A stretch of 64,000 nt of DNA from Allantophomopsis cytisporea (taxonomy: Eukaryota; Ascomycota; Leotiomycetes; Phacidiales; Phacidiaceae): NCBI GenBank assembly GCA_024752435.1, contig CP103034.1, forward strand, positions 1,488,001 through 1,552,000, given 5' to 3'. Below the pieces are notes generated by a model that was not told the DNA's origin, did no database searches, and was given only the letters and a program-made list of their open reading frames with translations. Below are positions 20,616 to 33,555 of this stretch, piece after piece; position 1 is the first letter of the stretch, and each line of letters opens with the position of its first letter. The translations under genes were made by a program, and so were the position numbers.

Positions 20616-23600
20616 ATTCTGTGATGGTTCACTGACAGATGAGGGAGAGCTTGTTTGAAATATTAATTACACGGAATGGAATTCATAGAGGATTACTGGG
20701 CAATTTGCGAATAAGTTCTCTGATCAGTCAGTTGATCTGCCAGCTCCTAGTCCGCCCACGATAGGAGAAAGGCTATAGACGTGGTAGTAGGAAAGCACCC
20801 CGTACAGCTGATGACTCTCCCAAGACTGTTATGTTTAGTGAAGAAATTCAAGGTCCAATACGCTTTCTGTTCGACCAGCTACCTTCCAAGCCGTTTTTAC
20901 ATCCTGGCGTTTGCCAAGTTGAACTGGCGATTGCGTGACGAACGAACAGCGATCGACTATTTTTGAAACGATCTATTAGAAGGAGCAACTCTATATGGTT
21001 AATCGATACAACCATCCTTTAGTTCGACAGCTTACAAAAGGCTGATTACAACGTAAAGTACATGCTGAATAATTCAAGGATCTCTTGAACATGTCAAACT
21101 TGTTTTAATTAGAGGTTAATACCCTCTTAGTCGCGATTTTCACAGGTAAGCGAGATTCCCCGGAAGAATGAATGCCATGAGATTTACTACCTGCTGTATC
21201 AATAATGACGAAATTAAGCTCGAGCGAGTGGGAGAGAAGAATTACGATCTTGTAATGCCTTTCTTTTCTTCAAATTTGAGACAAGAGGAATGCCATTCCG
21301 AATTATTCATAACGATTACCAGTAGGGATATACAAATAGTTTATTTCGATCCCAAATGCATCCAAGTAGGATGGCATGAGTCGACTGCGAGAGTAGCCGA
21401 TTGTTATTCGCATATATTCTACCAGAGTCATATAATAATTAACAATGTAAGATTTGCAACGATTGATCTCGAACGTACCTTTGCTATTTGCGGTGTCCTG
21501 CGGTCTTCCTTCACTTGAATACATTCGTATGATTCTGCAGAATATTGTACTGCTTTTTTCTTATACTTTGAACTAGACGATACGCCATTTGAATCTAGCT
21601 ATTGAGGGGAATTCGGCATCCTATCCACTTTAATATTTAATACCAAGATATTTAGGAGAAAGAACTTCCTTGGCTTTTAGCCGTTACATTGGTCCACAGA
21701 TCTTAGTAACAACAACGCAGAATCATAATAAGAAATCTTTACGGTTTACTGAGGTTGTCTAAGTATATCCGGAGTCGTTAACGTCGTTAGAGTTAACGAA
21801 CCGATCCACAAGGTTAATTAGCAGGCGTTACTGCGCTAAAGGGTAATCCAAAGCAGGGACCTATAGTGGGACGGAGGGGCTAAATAGAGTCAGCTAGCGC
21901 GGCTCCACCAACACCACCACAAACTCATAACACCCATCGCCAATAGATTACTACAGACAATGAAATGATGAAATAAACATTAATAATCGTAAGTAACAAC
22001 GAGATTAAAAATATCATCGTTACCTCAACCATGTTATAAATCCAGCATTGTGACCGATGGAGTGAGAATAAATCATCCGTAATCTTGCGTGCTATACCAA
22101 CGCTGTTCTAGCTCACCAATCATTCATATTTGTTATCTCATAGATCGACACCCATAAACAGGCGGCTTATGCATATTCAAAATTTAAAAGGAAAGGTACT
22201 ATATAATTAATATCTCCGGCATTTTGATTCCCACGCCTTCGGTAGTTATTTACCTACTGACAATGTAGTGGAGCGGCACCAAGGAGAGTTGGAGTGACTC
22301 GACATATAGTAAGAACACTTATCGAATGTGTATACTACTTTTCGTTCTTCCCATCATTGATAGTATCATGGTGAAAGAGGTTTTCTGCCGCCGTGTACTA
22401 CTTGATTCTTTTCTCTTTTTCTTCTCGAAGAATAGAACTATCGAGTACAGCTGTTGTGTCTGTTTTTTGTAATCCCTCTATCTCCTTGTAACTGACCCGG
22501 ATTTGCCGGTAACAATTGCCGTGGTACAAGATCTCTTAAGACTTCTATATATTATTATACTGTTTCCCTGTCTATGTCGAGACTGACTGGGAAGAACCCA
22601 CAGTCTTTCTATACCCTATGTCACACTACATGGGACGTACTTTGTACATTTTGGAATGTGTATTTAACTCGAAGTTGGTTACTTCTCACTTGAAGTCTTG
22701 AAAAACTGACTAGTGCCTATTACCAGTGAAAGCGCGAACACAGATGGGAAATGGCTATGGGGATGGAGCAGGATCTACTCTGCAGCTGCTTAAATACATG
22801 AAGAGTGGCCTATCCCTGAACCCATTGCCTATTTAAAAAGTCTTCAATGTGAGAGACTTGAAAGTGAGAGTTATTTATTGCTCTTATCTTGACAAGTCTG
22901 AGTACTAGGAAAAGATGGTGCAACGTAAATCAATTGTTAATTGCGCCTATTCAGCTCAACACGTATATTGTATATACATAGTAGAGAGATGACTCAGATA
23001 TTACAGTTCTATTAAAACTTTCAAATCCGAGTCTACCGAAAGTATTCGCTGCTCATTGTGTGCCGTTCTCTTAGTATCGAGCTCAGCATACCACACCATT
23101 CACATAGCATACTACCTCGGATGATCTATATAAGACAGAAGAACCAGGAATTTAACGATTCTCCTTAGCCTAGTGGAATAGGTCGGGCCTTGCAAGTTCG
23201 CGAATTTCTTGAAATCGCGGAGTCCAGTCGACTCTTCATGGGCATATAGCTGGGTTGATGTATTCGCCTGTCTAGGTCAAGGATTACTATGAAATCTGTA
23301 ACATCCCCAAAGAGAATTTCTGGTACAGCTGGTGAGGTTCGCCCTGGCCATATTCTTTTTGCCAATGTTTTTGCTGTCTTCCCCTATTTTGATGCTTTCC
23401 TTTTTTCATGCACGAGATTCTATAGCGAAACGCATGACTTAGTGCAGAGCTTGGAAGATATCTTTATTTGAATAAGCTTATTTGAGCACATAGATAGGAG
23501 AGCATTCTGAAATGTACTACTGGTTCATTAATACATCATTTGCTGGTACGCAGTCTGAATTTTTTAATTGGGAACTGCTCGGTTCGAATGTGAGAATCGC

Positions 23601-24579
23601 AATGACACTTATACTACCTGCATTGATATAGACGCATTTCACCCTATATACACATCAATTTGATTTCTTAGGCTCACTACTAAAAGACATGCCAACACAC
23701 AGCATATTGATGAAAATCATCAACCTACCTACTCAACTAGATCTACACTACTAATACTAACACTATTAGAACAACAATTATCACACTTAGTCTCTACGCA
23801 GCCTAGTTAGAAAACGTTAGTCTACTCGACATTTATTTTATGGATTATAGACCATAGTCGTAGTATTAGTGTTTTTTTGGCTTTGTCGAGTGGCCGGTAT
23901 CTTTCTGCTTGTAGTTCATAATCTCTTTCTAGTATTTCAAGTGGTCTCCCTGTGTCAACTATACTCATTCAATACCAAGGATTTAATTTTATTTCGCTAT
24001 TTACTACCTCTGATCCCATATATCGATCCTTTGGAAGCTTCAAACCACCTGTTGTCTCGCTCATCAATATGCTGAGTTGGATGTATCTGGTGTCGTTCTT
24101 TCGGAACCTGTTTAGTGATCATTGATAACGTGGTCGCCATCCGTGTAACATTGTGGTTCGTAAAATGTTGGTCCTTTCAATTGCTCTCCTGCCGATTATC
24201 TGGCTCGGTTCATGCCCACTGCTGGAAATCTGCTGTTGTTTGCTGTTCTTGATCGTAGTAGAATTTGCTGCCTTCTATCTTCTCGAAATTAAACCTCCTT
24301 ATCCAGATAGTTCATGTGGATTTTATGTTATTTCATTATAGGTCATGCTGTTGACTTGGTCTCTGCGTCAGATCCTGACATTAGTTGCTGCTCACTCAAC
24401 AATGGTCAATGATTATGCGTATTTGAATCACCATAGATATCTCGCAGTTTCAGAAGATGCTGGGAAACCTTAGTAAACGAATGAAATTTATTAGCCAGAG
24501 AAACATTTCGATAGATGTGCTCCTCGAGACCGTAATTAGTCTAAAATAGTTATATAAGCGAATGGAAGGCAGAGCAGTA
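20616..24579. other. AT-rich gene-poor island, no genes recognised
   Basis: Nearly 4 kb of AT-rich sequence with frequent stops in all frames. The longest open frame (21168-21518, 116 codons) has no recognisable domain, and I do not call it. Local GC-richer patches such as 21830-21930 (with GCGCGGCTCCACC, also seen at 27655-27667) may be relics of inserted elements. No terminal repeats of an intact transposon are visible. Confidence 0.5.
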
Positions 24580-25963
24580 TTATGATCTGCTTCCGCCAAT
24601 ATTGACCTCGGCCTGGTGGGTGTGGTTGCCAGCGCAGATATTTGTCCCACCAATCTGGCCCCTTTCCTCGTCACTATGGACTTCAAATGTCCTCTCCACC
24701 GTAACACCCTTCGGGGAAATGATGTAATCCTCGCTGCCGGTGTCGTCGTTGTTCGCCTCGCCTTCCTTCACTGAGGCAGCCATCTCGTACGTGTGGCCCG
24801 GTATGTTGGTATTGATGTCGGCTTCAGTGCCGTGGTGTGACGCATCGAAATATGCTAGATGACCAGTCTTCCAAAACGTCACGCTGACTATAGGGCGGAG
24901 AATTTGCATATTAACAGTGAATGTACTGACGATAACTTCACGGAATCCCCTGGACATCATATTAGCTCTGTATCCAATTTAAATGTACTAGTCATCTTGA
25001 CGTATGAAGATATATGAAGGAGAGCTAATTCACCATATGTCAATCGTCAAGGTTGATGGAGTTGATGATAGAGTAGTCACAACGCGAATTATTGCTGCGC
25101 AGATAGCAAAGACTCCACTACACAGCATAACAGCGACAACTATCTTACGCCGTAAAGGAACTCGAAGCTTCCATAGAATAGGTACGGGAATGCATAGAAT
25201 AGCTAAATCAGTGAGTACGTTGAGCACAGCTACAACAACGAGATTCTGGGGTCTGAAAGTACATTCCGATCCTGGATTAGGACGGACTTGCCAGTTGCGG
25301 TGAAAAGGCAAGCAGCTTAGAGCAATCTATCAGACGTTAGATTTCAGTTTCAAAATGGGAGAGAGTAGTAGGTACGGTTAAGACGACGACAACATAGGTG
25401 ACAGCACATGCGCCAGCCAACCACAAAATAAATTTATTTTGCCAGAGACCGAGTGTCAGACGATTTAGGACGAACAGCATGCAGCCTTTCAGAGCCCATA
25501 TAGCAGCAGTATATGTAAACCAAGCCACGAGCTCTAGTTCTGAGAATGTTAGTTAAAGTTCTTATAAGCATCGTATGTATCTTAGCTTACTAGAGCCATA
25601 TTCGAAACTCTTTATTTGCGCTTCTGTCAGAGCTGGATAGTATTAGCAAGTGATACTCGTTGAACGACGGTAATGAACATACGAGCTGTAGTAAGGTTGG
25701 CCTTCACGTTTGATCCGTGGTAGTATATAGTATGTATAACCCAAGCGGCTATAGTCCAGAATGGGATGCAGGCAACAGAGCAATAATCATCACCGTCAAA
25801 TCCTGACAGTCCGACAGTTTTGAGGCGGATAGCGAGACGAGCAAATATGATGAGCATTCCTGCTGCATATATGCCCCAAATTTCCGGAAGATACTATAGC
25901 TAATAAGAGAGGGCTTTTCTTAGCTTGAGTGAAGTCAAAACTTACCGAGGAGTTATGTTCCAT
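24580..25963 (-). CDS. SAT4-family (rhodopsin-like) integral membrane protein
   Basis: Seven-helix plasma-membrane protein of the fungal family that includes PTH11-like receptors and SAT4 domain proteins; signalling role inferred from family. Six exons (25963-25946, 25893-25683, 25632-25591, 25539-25376, 25326-25034, 24949-24580; introns 49-84 bp) encode 365 residues. The first coding exon has only 18 bases and the third only 42. Family hallmarks: an early R-L-x(n)-GFDGDDY stretch, GSKLELVAWFTYTAAIWALKGCMLF, the CLPFHRNW...C loop, LNVLTDLAILCIPVPILW, and WGFREVIVS before the last helix; a hydrophilic Asp/Glu/His-rich tail of about 90 residues follows. There is no CFEM domain at the N-terminus, so it is the short type. 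Ligand unknown. Confidence 0.87.
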
Positions 25964-28900
25964 GGCGACGATAATAGAAAGAGATATCACTGAATAGCAG
26001 AAAAAGAGTGTGGTTTGGTCTATTGGGAGCCAAAGTAAAGAAGATGGAAATGAATGTGTTGTCAATGTCAATATCGACCGATAGTAAAGGATCGATTGAA
26101 GTCTACAATACTTGACTTTGCCCTCGCCTACCCCATTTCATATGTTCCGACAGAGAGAACGCTATACAAGATATGATCTTGGTTTATCCAGTGCTACGGC
26201 ATTTCTGATCTGTTAGTGGTCGCGAGCGCGATCTACCTGCTGCACCCATCGCCGCACAATGGAAAGTTGATTAATTCGTAAATTGATATTCGCCGACTTA
26301 CGAATTTGTGGATTACGGTCTCAACTTAAGCGATTCGAAGTAGAATTTTACGTACATAATCTTTTATTGAAGGCCACTAAATTATTTATGCATGGGGTAT
26401 CATAGGGGCTCACGACTCAGTCAGTTTGAGTTGCCAGAAATCGTACTTCCAAACTCTACATAATTTCAAGTGTTTTTCGGCCAAATTATCGCCCATATTG
26501 CGATTCCTTTTGACATAGTCGAGGAAGAATCCATAGTTTTGTTTTGTAGCTTAATTCTCATGATCAAGCTTTTCAAGTCCCAAAAGACCCAAATACCAGT
26601 GTAGCGGTGACCCGCCCTAGTCATAGTATGCATGTGGAGGGAGTAGCGCGGTTCCTCGAGCTTCAATTTTGGTTCTGCTTCCACTGTTTAAACATTACAG
26701 GGGGACAGGGATCTGTATATACGAGTACGAGTGTCAAAGATGTTTAATCTTTTGTCGTTATTTCTACAGCTAAGGGAATCTCTCAAGAAAAATATACAAC
26801 GTAGAGGATAGAAGGCTAAATTAGGGCAAATATTCGTTTTTCTGCTAATCTAACTGGTGGTCGAGCCAATAAGAATGAGAGTTGATAAGCGCATTTTCTC
26901 GTATTCGTTTGTATATACAGCCATACGATCTTTGAAAGGGTAAAGATCAGGGGATTGCCAAAGCGACTGAAAACGCAGTGTCTAATGTGATTGATATGGA
27001 TGAGTTGTGGATTGTGGCCGCGAAGAAGGGCAATTTGATACTACATGTTCACACCCTGTTACTGAACAACACAGCGAAGACTCTGTGGATGATCTGCCCT
27101 GGCACTGCATGAACGATAGGGTTTGACTATAATTTTCTGCAGAGCGCGGCGTAGCTCCTCCGTCGCATACTTCCCCAGATGGGGTTAGAAGCTAATTCTA
27201 TATGAAGTCCTTGTGGAAGACGAGTTCAACCAGTAAGTAGTGAATGACGATTCTAGGCCAAGAATATTGGCAATTGTAAGGCGCTAGTAGCTATGAGAAT
27301 ATAAGAAGAGCTTGAAGGGGAGATTTCGACTGAAGAGCATTGAGGGAAAAGGAGCAAGACAAGGTAAGTCCATACGGAGTAGCTGTGTATATAAAGTACA
27401 TACATAATACAAATATGTCCTTCTGAGATTTCGTATGTAGTTTGATGCTTTCAGTGTCAACGCACATTTGTTAACTTTCAGCGTCCCTTTTGTCAGATAC
27501 GCGCATTCAACGTCTTGATAATCCATCAACATGTTTTGACCGAGTGCATAAGATTCTTCGTGATTTTACAATTGATGATTCTCAGGCATGCACGTTATGG
27601 ATTCAAGGCTTAACGTGAGCAGGGTGGATACCTACTAATTATTGGCATTAGGCGGCGCGGCTCCACCCATTAGCTTCCGGTTGTGTGGAGAGAGGCTCCG
27701 GTAGAAACCCACTTTTCCTAAACCAGGGAATGCAACTCAACTGGGGTAAAACCCTTTCGCATCAGCACTGATTGACTTTCGATCCTTGAAGATCTTCAAC
27801 TGTAAGTGTATAAGGAGCTCCGGATATGTGGTTAAACGGTTTTATAATGATGAATATAGGAGTATACATAATCTTCTTCATCCCAAACGTTGCATTCTGG
27901 ACGCCTAGAACAAAGCTTGAGCTCCACAGAGTGGATTTTCGAATTGGATAGACTTCTTGTTTCGCATTCAATTACTTCCTAAAGAGTGGATTGGAATTAA
28001 TTGTCAAGTTCGCGTACTTCATCTACACTTCAAAGCCCCACTGAACCCTTTCAGATATCAGGCATTGTCACTGATCTTCCAGGCCGCATACTTTTCAGAT
28101 ACTCTTCATTATATCCTTTGAATTTTGAATGTGCACGTGCATATATTTAGGAGGTCATACTTACGATCAACAGGTACCGTATGTACGTATGTGCATTAAA
28201 TACAATTGTATTAATGTGTCATTTCATATCCTCCAGTTTTATTTAAGACTTGACCAACCAAGGCAACGCTATTTGTACCGCGTATAATACGTCCCTTAAA
28301 TGCTTGAGACCAGCAGCAGCTCCAAGAACTTCAACGATTCTTGCTGGCCCATGGTCGTAATATGTCGCTTTCACATTTGTGCATGTTCTAGGACCAAGTG
28401 TCTAAATCTCCCGGAACCTATATGGCTGAGATACTAATTATTTAGTAGGCACAGTTTATCGTACACATTCTTTGTGAAGAAAAGGCAGCATGAGATATTG
28501 ACTTTATCGTATCTTCTTGAACATCTCCACAATTATATAGTAAATGAGCTTGTAGATCAAGTATGTAATATGAGATAGTCTTCTTAGTGTCGAACACTAC
28601 GTAAATGAAGTCTCACTGACAACGTGAGTCCGACCAGTCTGTTCTGAGGATTTATCAAGATTTTGGAGGCATCCTAATTATCACCAAATGCCATATGAAC
28701 ATGATGCAGCTATCTTCCGTTGCGCCGCATTCAACATAAATGGACCAAGACCATGCGAATATCTGAAAAAGTTCAACTCGACCTTCATTTCCGCTTAGAT
28801 TTCCTCGAAGAATTCTGGCTTCTTCATGATTCTTCATGACTAAACAAGAAAAAGCAGAGAAATGAGCAAGAGAGTTTGTTATTTGATCGCGGATACCAGT

Positions 28901-29295
28901 TTTACATGTTCAGAGCCATAGAGCGATTAGTTGAATTGTGCAGAACCAGCAGGTTATATGATTCTTGTCATCTAAGCGTAGATGGTTATTGCTTTTTCTT
29001 GACCGAGAATAACTATCTTCTGATCGTGATGTAAATTGGGACCATTGAGAACCCCGAGGTGGTAGAATTATATGCTTCGTGTTTTGATATCATTGAAATA
29101 GAACATTCTCGTTAATGCAAGACTTGACACGTAAAAACATTTCGGTTCCAGAGTGTGTGTGGAGCTGATAATCTATGAAAACGACTAAATTATTTAATCA
29201 CATAAATGATTTCATAAAGCAGAAGTATCACCAATTCTACCTAGCCACCAAACCACGAGATCAAAGTGTCTAAATTGAGCTGACACAATGCACCG
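25964..29295. other. AT-rich gene-poor island, no genes recognised
   Basis: 3.3 kb of AT-rich DNA; the first few hundred bases are the upstream region of the SAT4-family gene. No frame shows a domain or coding bias. A GC-richer patch at 27650-27740 contains GCGCGGCTCCACC (shared with about 21895) and an imperfect inverted arrangement of CCGG/CTCCGG motifs that might be a transposon relic. Confidence 0.5.
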
Positions 29296-30423
29296 TTAAC
29301 CACGGATACCAAGACCCTGACCAATAGCGCGTAGGGCTTCTCTGTTAGCCGTCTTTCCCTGCTCTAAGATAGCGTCCAAATGCGTGAAGATGTGACCGAT
29401 ACCCGGAACTCTAATCATCTCGACCTTAACGCCAGCCTCTTTAAGAAGCTCTCCGTACTTTTCACCCTCATCCCTAAGGACATCCAGCTCGGCAGTGAGA
29501 ATAAGAGCAGGCGCAAGACCTGCCAAGCTCTTCGCCTTGATGGGACTGACCGCGGGATTATTATACAGCTCTGCGGGGCGACGCTTACCAATGTCCCCAC
29601 CTAGATAATAATCCGCGAATGCCGACATCGACTTGGCTGGTAGAATAACCACGTCCTTGAATTCGTGGTATGAGGTGTATGGGCAGTCTGGTGAAACTTC
29701 GCCATTCGGCGCGAAGACGTCCCAGTCGCAGACTGGCACGGCGAGGAATTGGAAGGCCAGTGGAATCTTATGGTCACGGCATCTATGCGCTATGAGAGTA
29801 GCAGCGTTACCTCCAGCAGAGTTACCCCCAACAGCAATGCGGTTGAGATCAAGGTTGAATTCTGAAGCCTTCGATCGTACCTTCTTTGATATTAGCTTTG
29901 ATGACTATAGGTTCGACTTTCTACGTACCCAGGAGAAACCCGCCCAGCAATCGGCCGTTGGAACTGGGAAGGTGTATTCTGGAGTAAGACGGTAATCCAC
30001 GTCAAAGACCACAATGTTGAGTTCATGGACAATACGCTTGCAAAAGTCCTCATCCGTGAACAAGCCGCCATAGAGATAACCACCGCCGTGGAAATTAATG
30101 TAGACTGGTCGAGGCTCTACCACGGGCTTTGAAGGCTCGTACATGCGTACAGTGATCTCTCCGCCTTCTACCGGCACCTTGTGATCAGTGGTCTTCTCAA
30201 CAGGCGGAACAATGTCACGACCAAATAACACGAGGTGGTTCTGTGGCTCAGTGCGTAGCTTCTGGTAATGGAGCTCATGAGGAGCCATAGCATTGATACG
30301 GCCAGCATAGTATCTGTTGTAGTACTCTACAAAAATAGGATCGAAGCGCTCGACAAACTGAGATGGAATGGAGTTGATCAGCGGTTGCTCTAGTTGGACG
30401 AAATCTGGGTTTATAGACGACAT
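29296..30423 (-). CDS. Alpha/beta hydrolase, HSL-type esterase/lipase
   Basis: Hydrolyses carboxylic esters, probably in the cytosol because no signal peptide is seen. Exons 30423-29929 and 29880-29296 (48-bp intron) encode 359 residues. The oxyanion motif HGGG is at 112-115, the nucleophile motif GGNSAGG has Ser186, the acidic residue lies in LTAELDVLRDEG, and the histidine in PGIGHIF. GNSAGG instead of the usual GDSAGG is a minor variant seen in the hormone-sensitive-lipase group. The substrate is unknown. It is isolated from other genes; an inverted pair of CreA-like sites lies 134 bases upstream of the start. Confidence 0.9.
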
Positions 30424-33048
30424 ATTGTGTGATGAACAATCAATAATCAGAGAGAATTAGAAACTGAAGATGAGGATAAAGAGAAATATAAGAACGGAAG
30501 AAAACGGGCTGATATATCTACTGTGGTAGACCCCAGAAGTGATATTCGGTTACGGGGTGGGGTCCTGGCCCCACATCAGGAGCTCAACGCCGCTTTTTAA
30601 GATAGAGAAGAGAACACCGTAATCGTAGAATACTTCAACCTCCTTGATTGATCTGTAGATACGTAATTGATTGTGAAACATGGGAATCGCTGCGCTACTC
30701 GATCCTAAAGTAGATCCAGCCGACGAAGATCCTCAAGATCAACCGGAGCCAGAAATCAAAGCTCGAAACGTTATGCAGTCATCGGTTCGAAGAGTATGTT
30801 CGGATACACAGATCGGTTAGTGCAGGATAAAAGATTACACTGTCCATAATATTCCGAGCTTCCGTTAGCTCCGGAAGAAATTGTAAGGCGTTGTAGTTAC
30901 TTAGACCGCAAAGTAGTATATCTCCTTCATTATAGAGCAACATAGTTTTAAGGATTGGCCGTCTTTTTGTTGCCTACTGAGGCTGCAGTGCGACGACCCT
31001 AGAGCGTTACCTGCAGCCTCGAAAACAAACTGACGAATAAGCTATAAAAGATCAGCTCTTGAGTTAGATTGGGGAGTTATTGCACATACTATTCAAACTA
31101 CTCTTGAAAAACGAGGTTGTTATCGTCGAATTGTATGATGGAAACCGCTTTTCTCTCTGAAGCCAATCAAATACAATGTTATAAATAGCCTATTGAACAT
31201 CTTACTAAACAATAGATTGATCGCGAAAGATACTCCAGCCAGACGGAACTTGGATTATAGCTTGGAAACATACATGCACTTAGGTTATTCAAGGCATCGT
31301 TTATGAGAAAGTATGATAAGAGAAAAGCGAGATACAATATGATCCCCACATTACCCGAGAAGTGATGGACAACATACATGATGGGTCGAAAATGTGCGAC
31401 AAAGCGTAAGGACTTAGAACAAGATGCGGAAACTATAATAATCTTCTCTGTACTCGTGCAGGATTGTGGAGAGCTCCGAACATCGTTCCAACAGAATTGA
31501 GGTTCACCGTGATAGATCGGCAGACCCCTGTGAGGATATGTGAGCTCGAGAAGCTCAATATTTCTCTATAAAAAGTGAAACTCTCATTAAAAAAAATAGG
31601 GTCATTACGTTGAGGCATGCTTTAAGAAGTGGAATTGTCTCAGTCAGAGATGGACAGTGCGTAGCACCGAAATACCAGGTGTCAGAACTGGTCACGTGCA
31701 TGATATGTTTGTATAGTAGTATTTGCTTCACGTGGATATGTGAATTCAGCAGTAGTGACGACGGCATGAGAATTGGCCTCTGCCACTGAAGCGTATGACC
31801 ATTCTGTGCGGAGAGTATTTGCAGCATTCACTAACCAGATGAAAGAGATGAACCAGATGATGAAGAAGAAAAGAAGAGTCAAAAGAGTTTCTCGAATTGT
31901 CGCATATTGAGCGGAGAATAGAGCAACTCAATTATTGAAAGGCAATAGAGTAAGATGTTGACGAGAAGGTTTTTAATGAAATAGGTCTAAAATACAAATG
32001 GATTATGATGCACAATCAAAATGGTTGCAGACTAGAGTATTCGGTGCCTGAGATCTCAAGTTGCGATACTACTGCTCATGTTCATTCCTCATCAAATGCT
32101 GCTTTCACAAAAAACTTGAGGGGATTTTTGCGGAGTGCGTTGGCGGAGGATTTCGTGGCTCAAACAGGAAGGTTGCTTCTTGTTACACAACCTACCCTTG
32201 ATACCTTAGACACGAACACATATTCATGACTTGGCACAGTCCCACCACAACCTCATATCCAACAGGGGATTACTGTGAGGTTGTAGATAATTGCTCTCAC
32301 ATTGATGATGGCATTCCTGGTAGTTCTGCAATCAGCTCTCTATTGCATCGTCATCGTAGGACCGATGGATTGTATGCAACTTTGTGTCAAAATGGAGTTG
32401 GCTTATTTTGGTGGTGTAATAGGACCTCTTGCTATAAAAAAGGTACGACGAAGCATCGATCCACATACACTTATACTCTTCTCAAATGGGAAGTCTTACA
32501 ATTTCATGGGAGTGTACACAAAGCTATATTTTGACACGGGAGTTGGGATGAACGGGGCACGTTCTGGTAAGAATGCTTATTCCGGTATCAACACCCCCTT
32601 CCCGCATCTTGGATCTTTGTTCTGACTCCCTTTTTCAGGTATATAGTTCACCTTTTCTCATAATCCAAAAAATCAATTTTATCTTCTCCTTGTTTTTTTT
32701 CTTCCTCCCCCACGAGGATTGGGGGTAGCCTTGATAAGCCGACCGTGTCCCAAGATCGACTCGTTTGTAATAACGTAGGAACCTATGTAGGACGACAAGT
32801 ATTTAGAGCTTATGTATTGTTCTGCGACCCATTTGTATTAGCACACAGCACATGAGGCTCTATCACATCCATAATCCAAAGAAATTTGAACAAAGTCACG
32901 TCTTCACAAATACAAGCTTATGTTTGTAGTGGTATCAGGTGCAACAATTTGGTCCAATTCTCTATCTGCTGTTCCCGAGCCCTCCTCAACTTCCACGCAT
33001 TTCAACTCTTAGTTGATACTCTTAGCGGGGTTATTCGCATGCAACACT
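30424..33048. other. Intergenic region without recognised genes
   Basis: Left edge is the promoter of the hydrolase gene. The open frames on both strands between 31.4 and 32.6 kb lack any recognisable domain and overlap each other; I do not call them. A pyrimidine-rich tract lies at about 32650-32710. The right edge is the 3' flank of the small secreted-protein gene. Confidence 0.45.
30557..30574. promoter_or_regulatory. Inverted pair of CreA/Mig1-type sites
   Basis: GTGGGG, six bases, then CCCCAC form a perfect 6-bp inverted repeat. GTGGGG fits the fungal carbon-catabolite repressor consensus SYGGRG on both strands. It stands out in AT-rich surroundings, 134 bases upstream of the hydrolase start, and suggests glucose repression. 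Confidence 0.4.
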
Positions 33049-33555
33049 TTAGTTGTCACACGCCGCCATGGTAGAGATCACATCAAAGCTGACAGTGTGA
33101 TCATACCAATAGTCATCGTGGCTCCAAGTCTCGGTATCGCAAACCCTACCGGAAGCCGTTCCTGTACATCCACCTCCATCAAAGAAGAAGACGTTGCCTA
33201 TAACAAGCACTTAGTTTGTTTTCCATTACGGTAATTTCAGAGCCATCACCTACCATTGGTCTTGAAAGATCCATTTCCGATCCCGGGGAACAGAGAGGCG
33301 AAAGTGTAGCAACTGCCAATATTGACATCTTGAACCGCTCCGCAAGTGCCAGTGAAGTTTCTTCGCGGAGAAATCATTAGTGATGTTTAGTTGCTATCCA
33401 AGAGAATCGACTTACTCTCCATCGCATGCCCAGACCCAGATTTGGACTTGACGGGCGTTGTGGGGATTTGGAGACTGGTCAGCCTCAATTATTGGGGCTG
33501 CCATAGCAGCTGGTAGCAGAGCTGCAGCGAGAATGTTAAGTGCTGAAAACTTCAT
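33049..33555 (-). CDS. Small secreted cysteine-rich protein
   Basis: Three exons (33555-33416, 33360-33254, 33197-33049; introns 55 and 56 bp with clean GT-AG ends) encode 131 residues. The N-terminus is a signal peptide with a cleavage site near residue 19 (MAAP). The mature chain has six cysteines, in ACDGE, GTCGA, GSCYT, GGCTG, RVCDT and AACDN contexts, an even number compatible with three disulfides, and is rich in Gly, Asp and aromatic residues. I do not recognise the family. Size, secretion, cysteine content and isolation in AT-rich DNA make it an effector-like candidate, but no function can be read from the sequence. Confidence 0.8.

Noticed and set aside
21168..21518. 116-codon open frame in AT-rich DNA
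   Set aside because: No recognisable motif, no intron context, irregular composition; likely chance.
23560..23610. GGTTCGAAT resembling a tRNA T-loop
   Set aside because: Flanking bases do not form a T stem, and no anticodon or D arm can be folded at the right distance.
24153..24341. Short hydrophobic open frame resembling a membrane peptide
   Set aside because: Hydrophobicity follows from T-rich DNA; no start context or relatives recognised.
31400..32640. Overlapping open frames on both strands
   Set aside because: No domain, no consistent codon bias, no splice-compatible extension.
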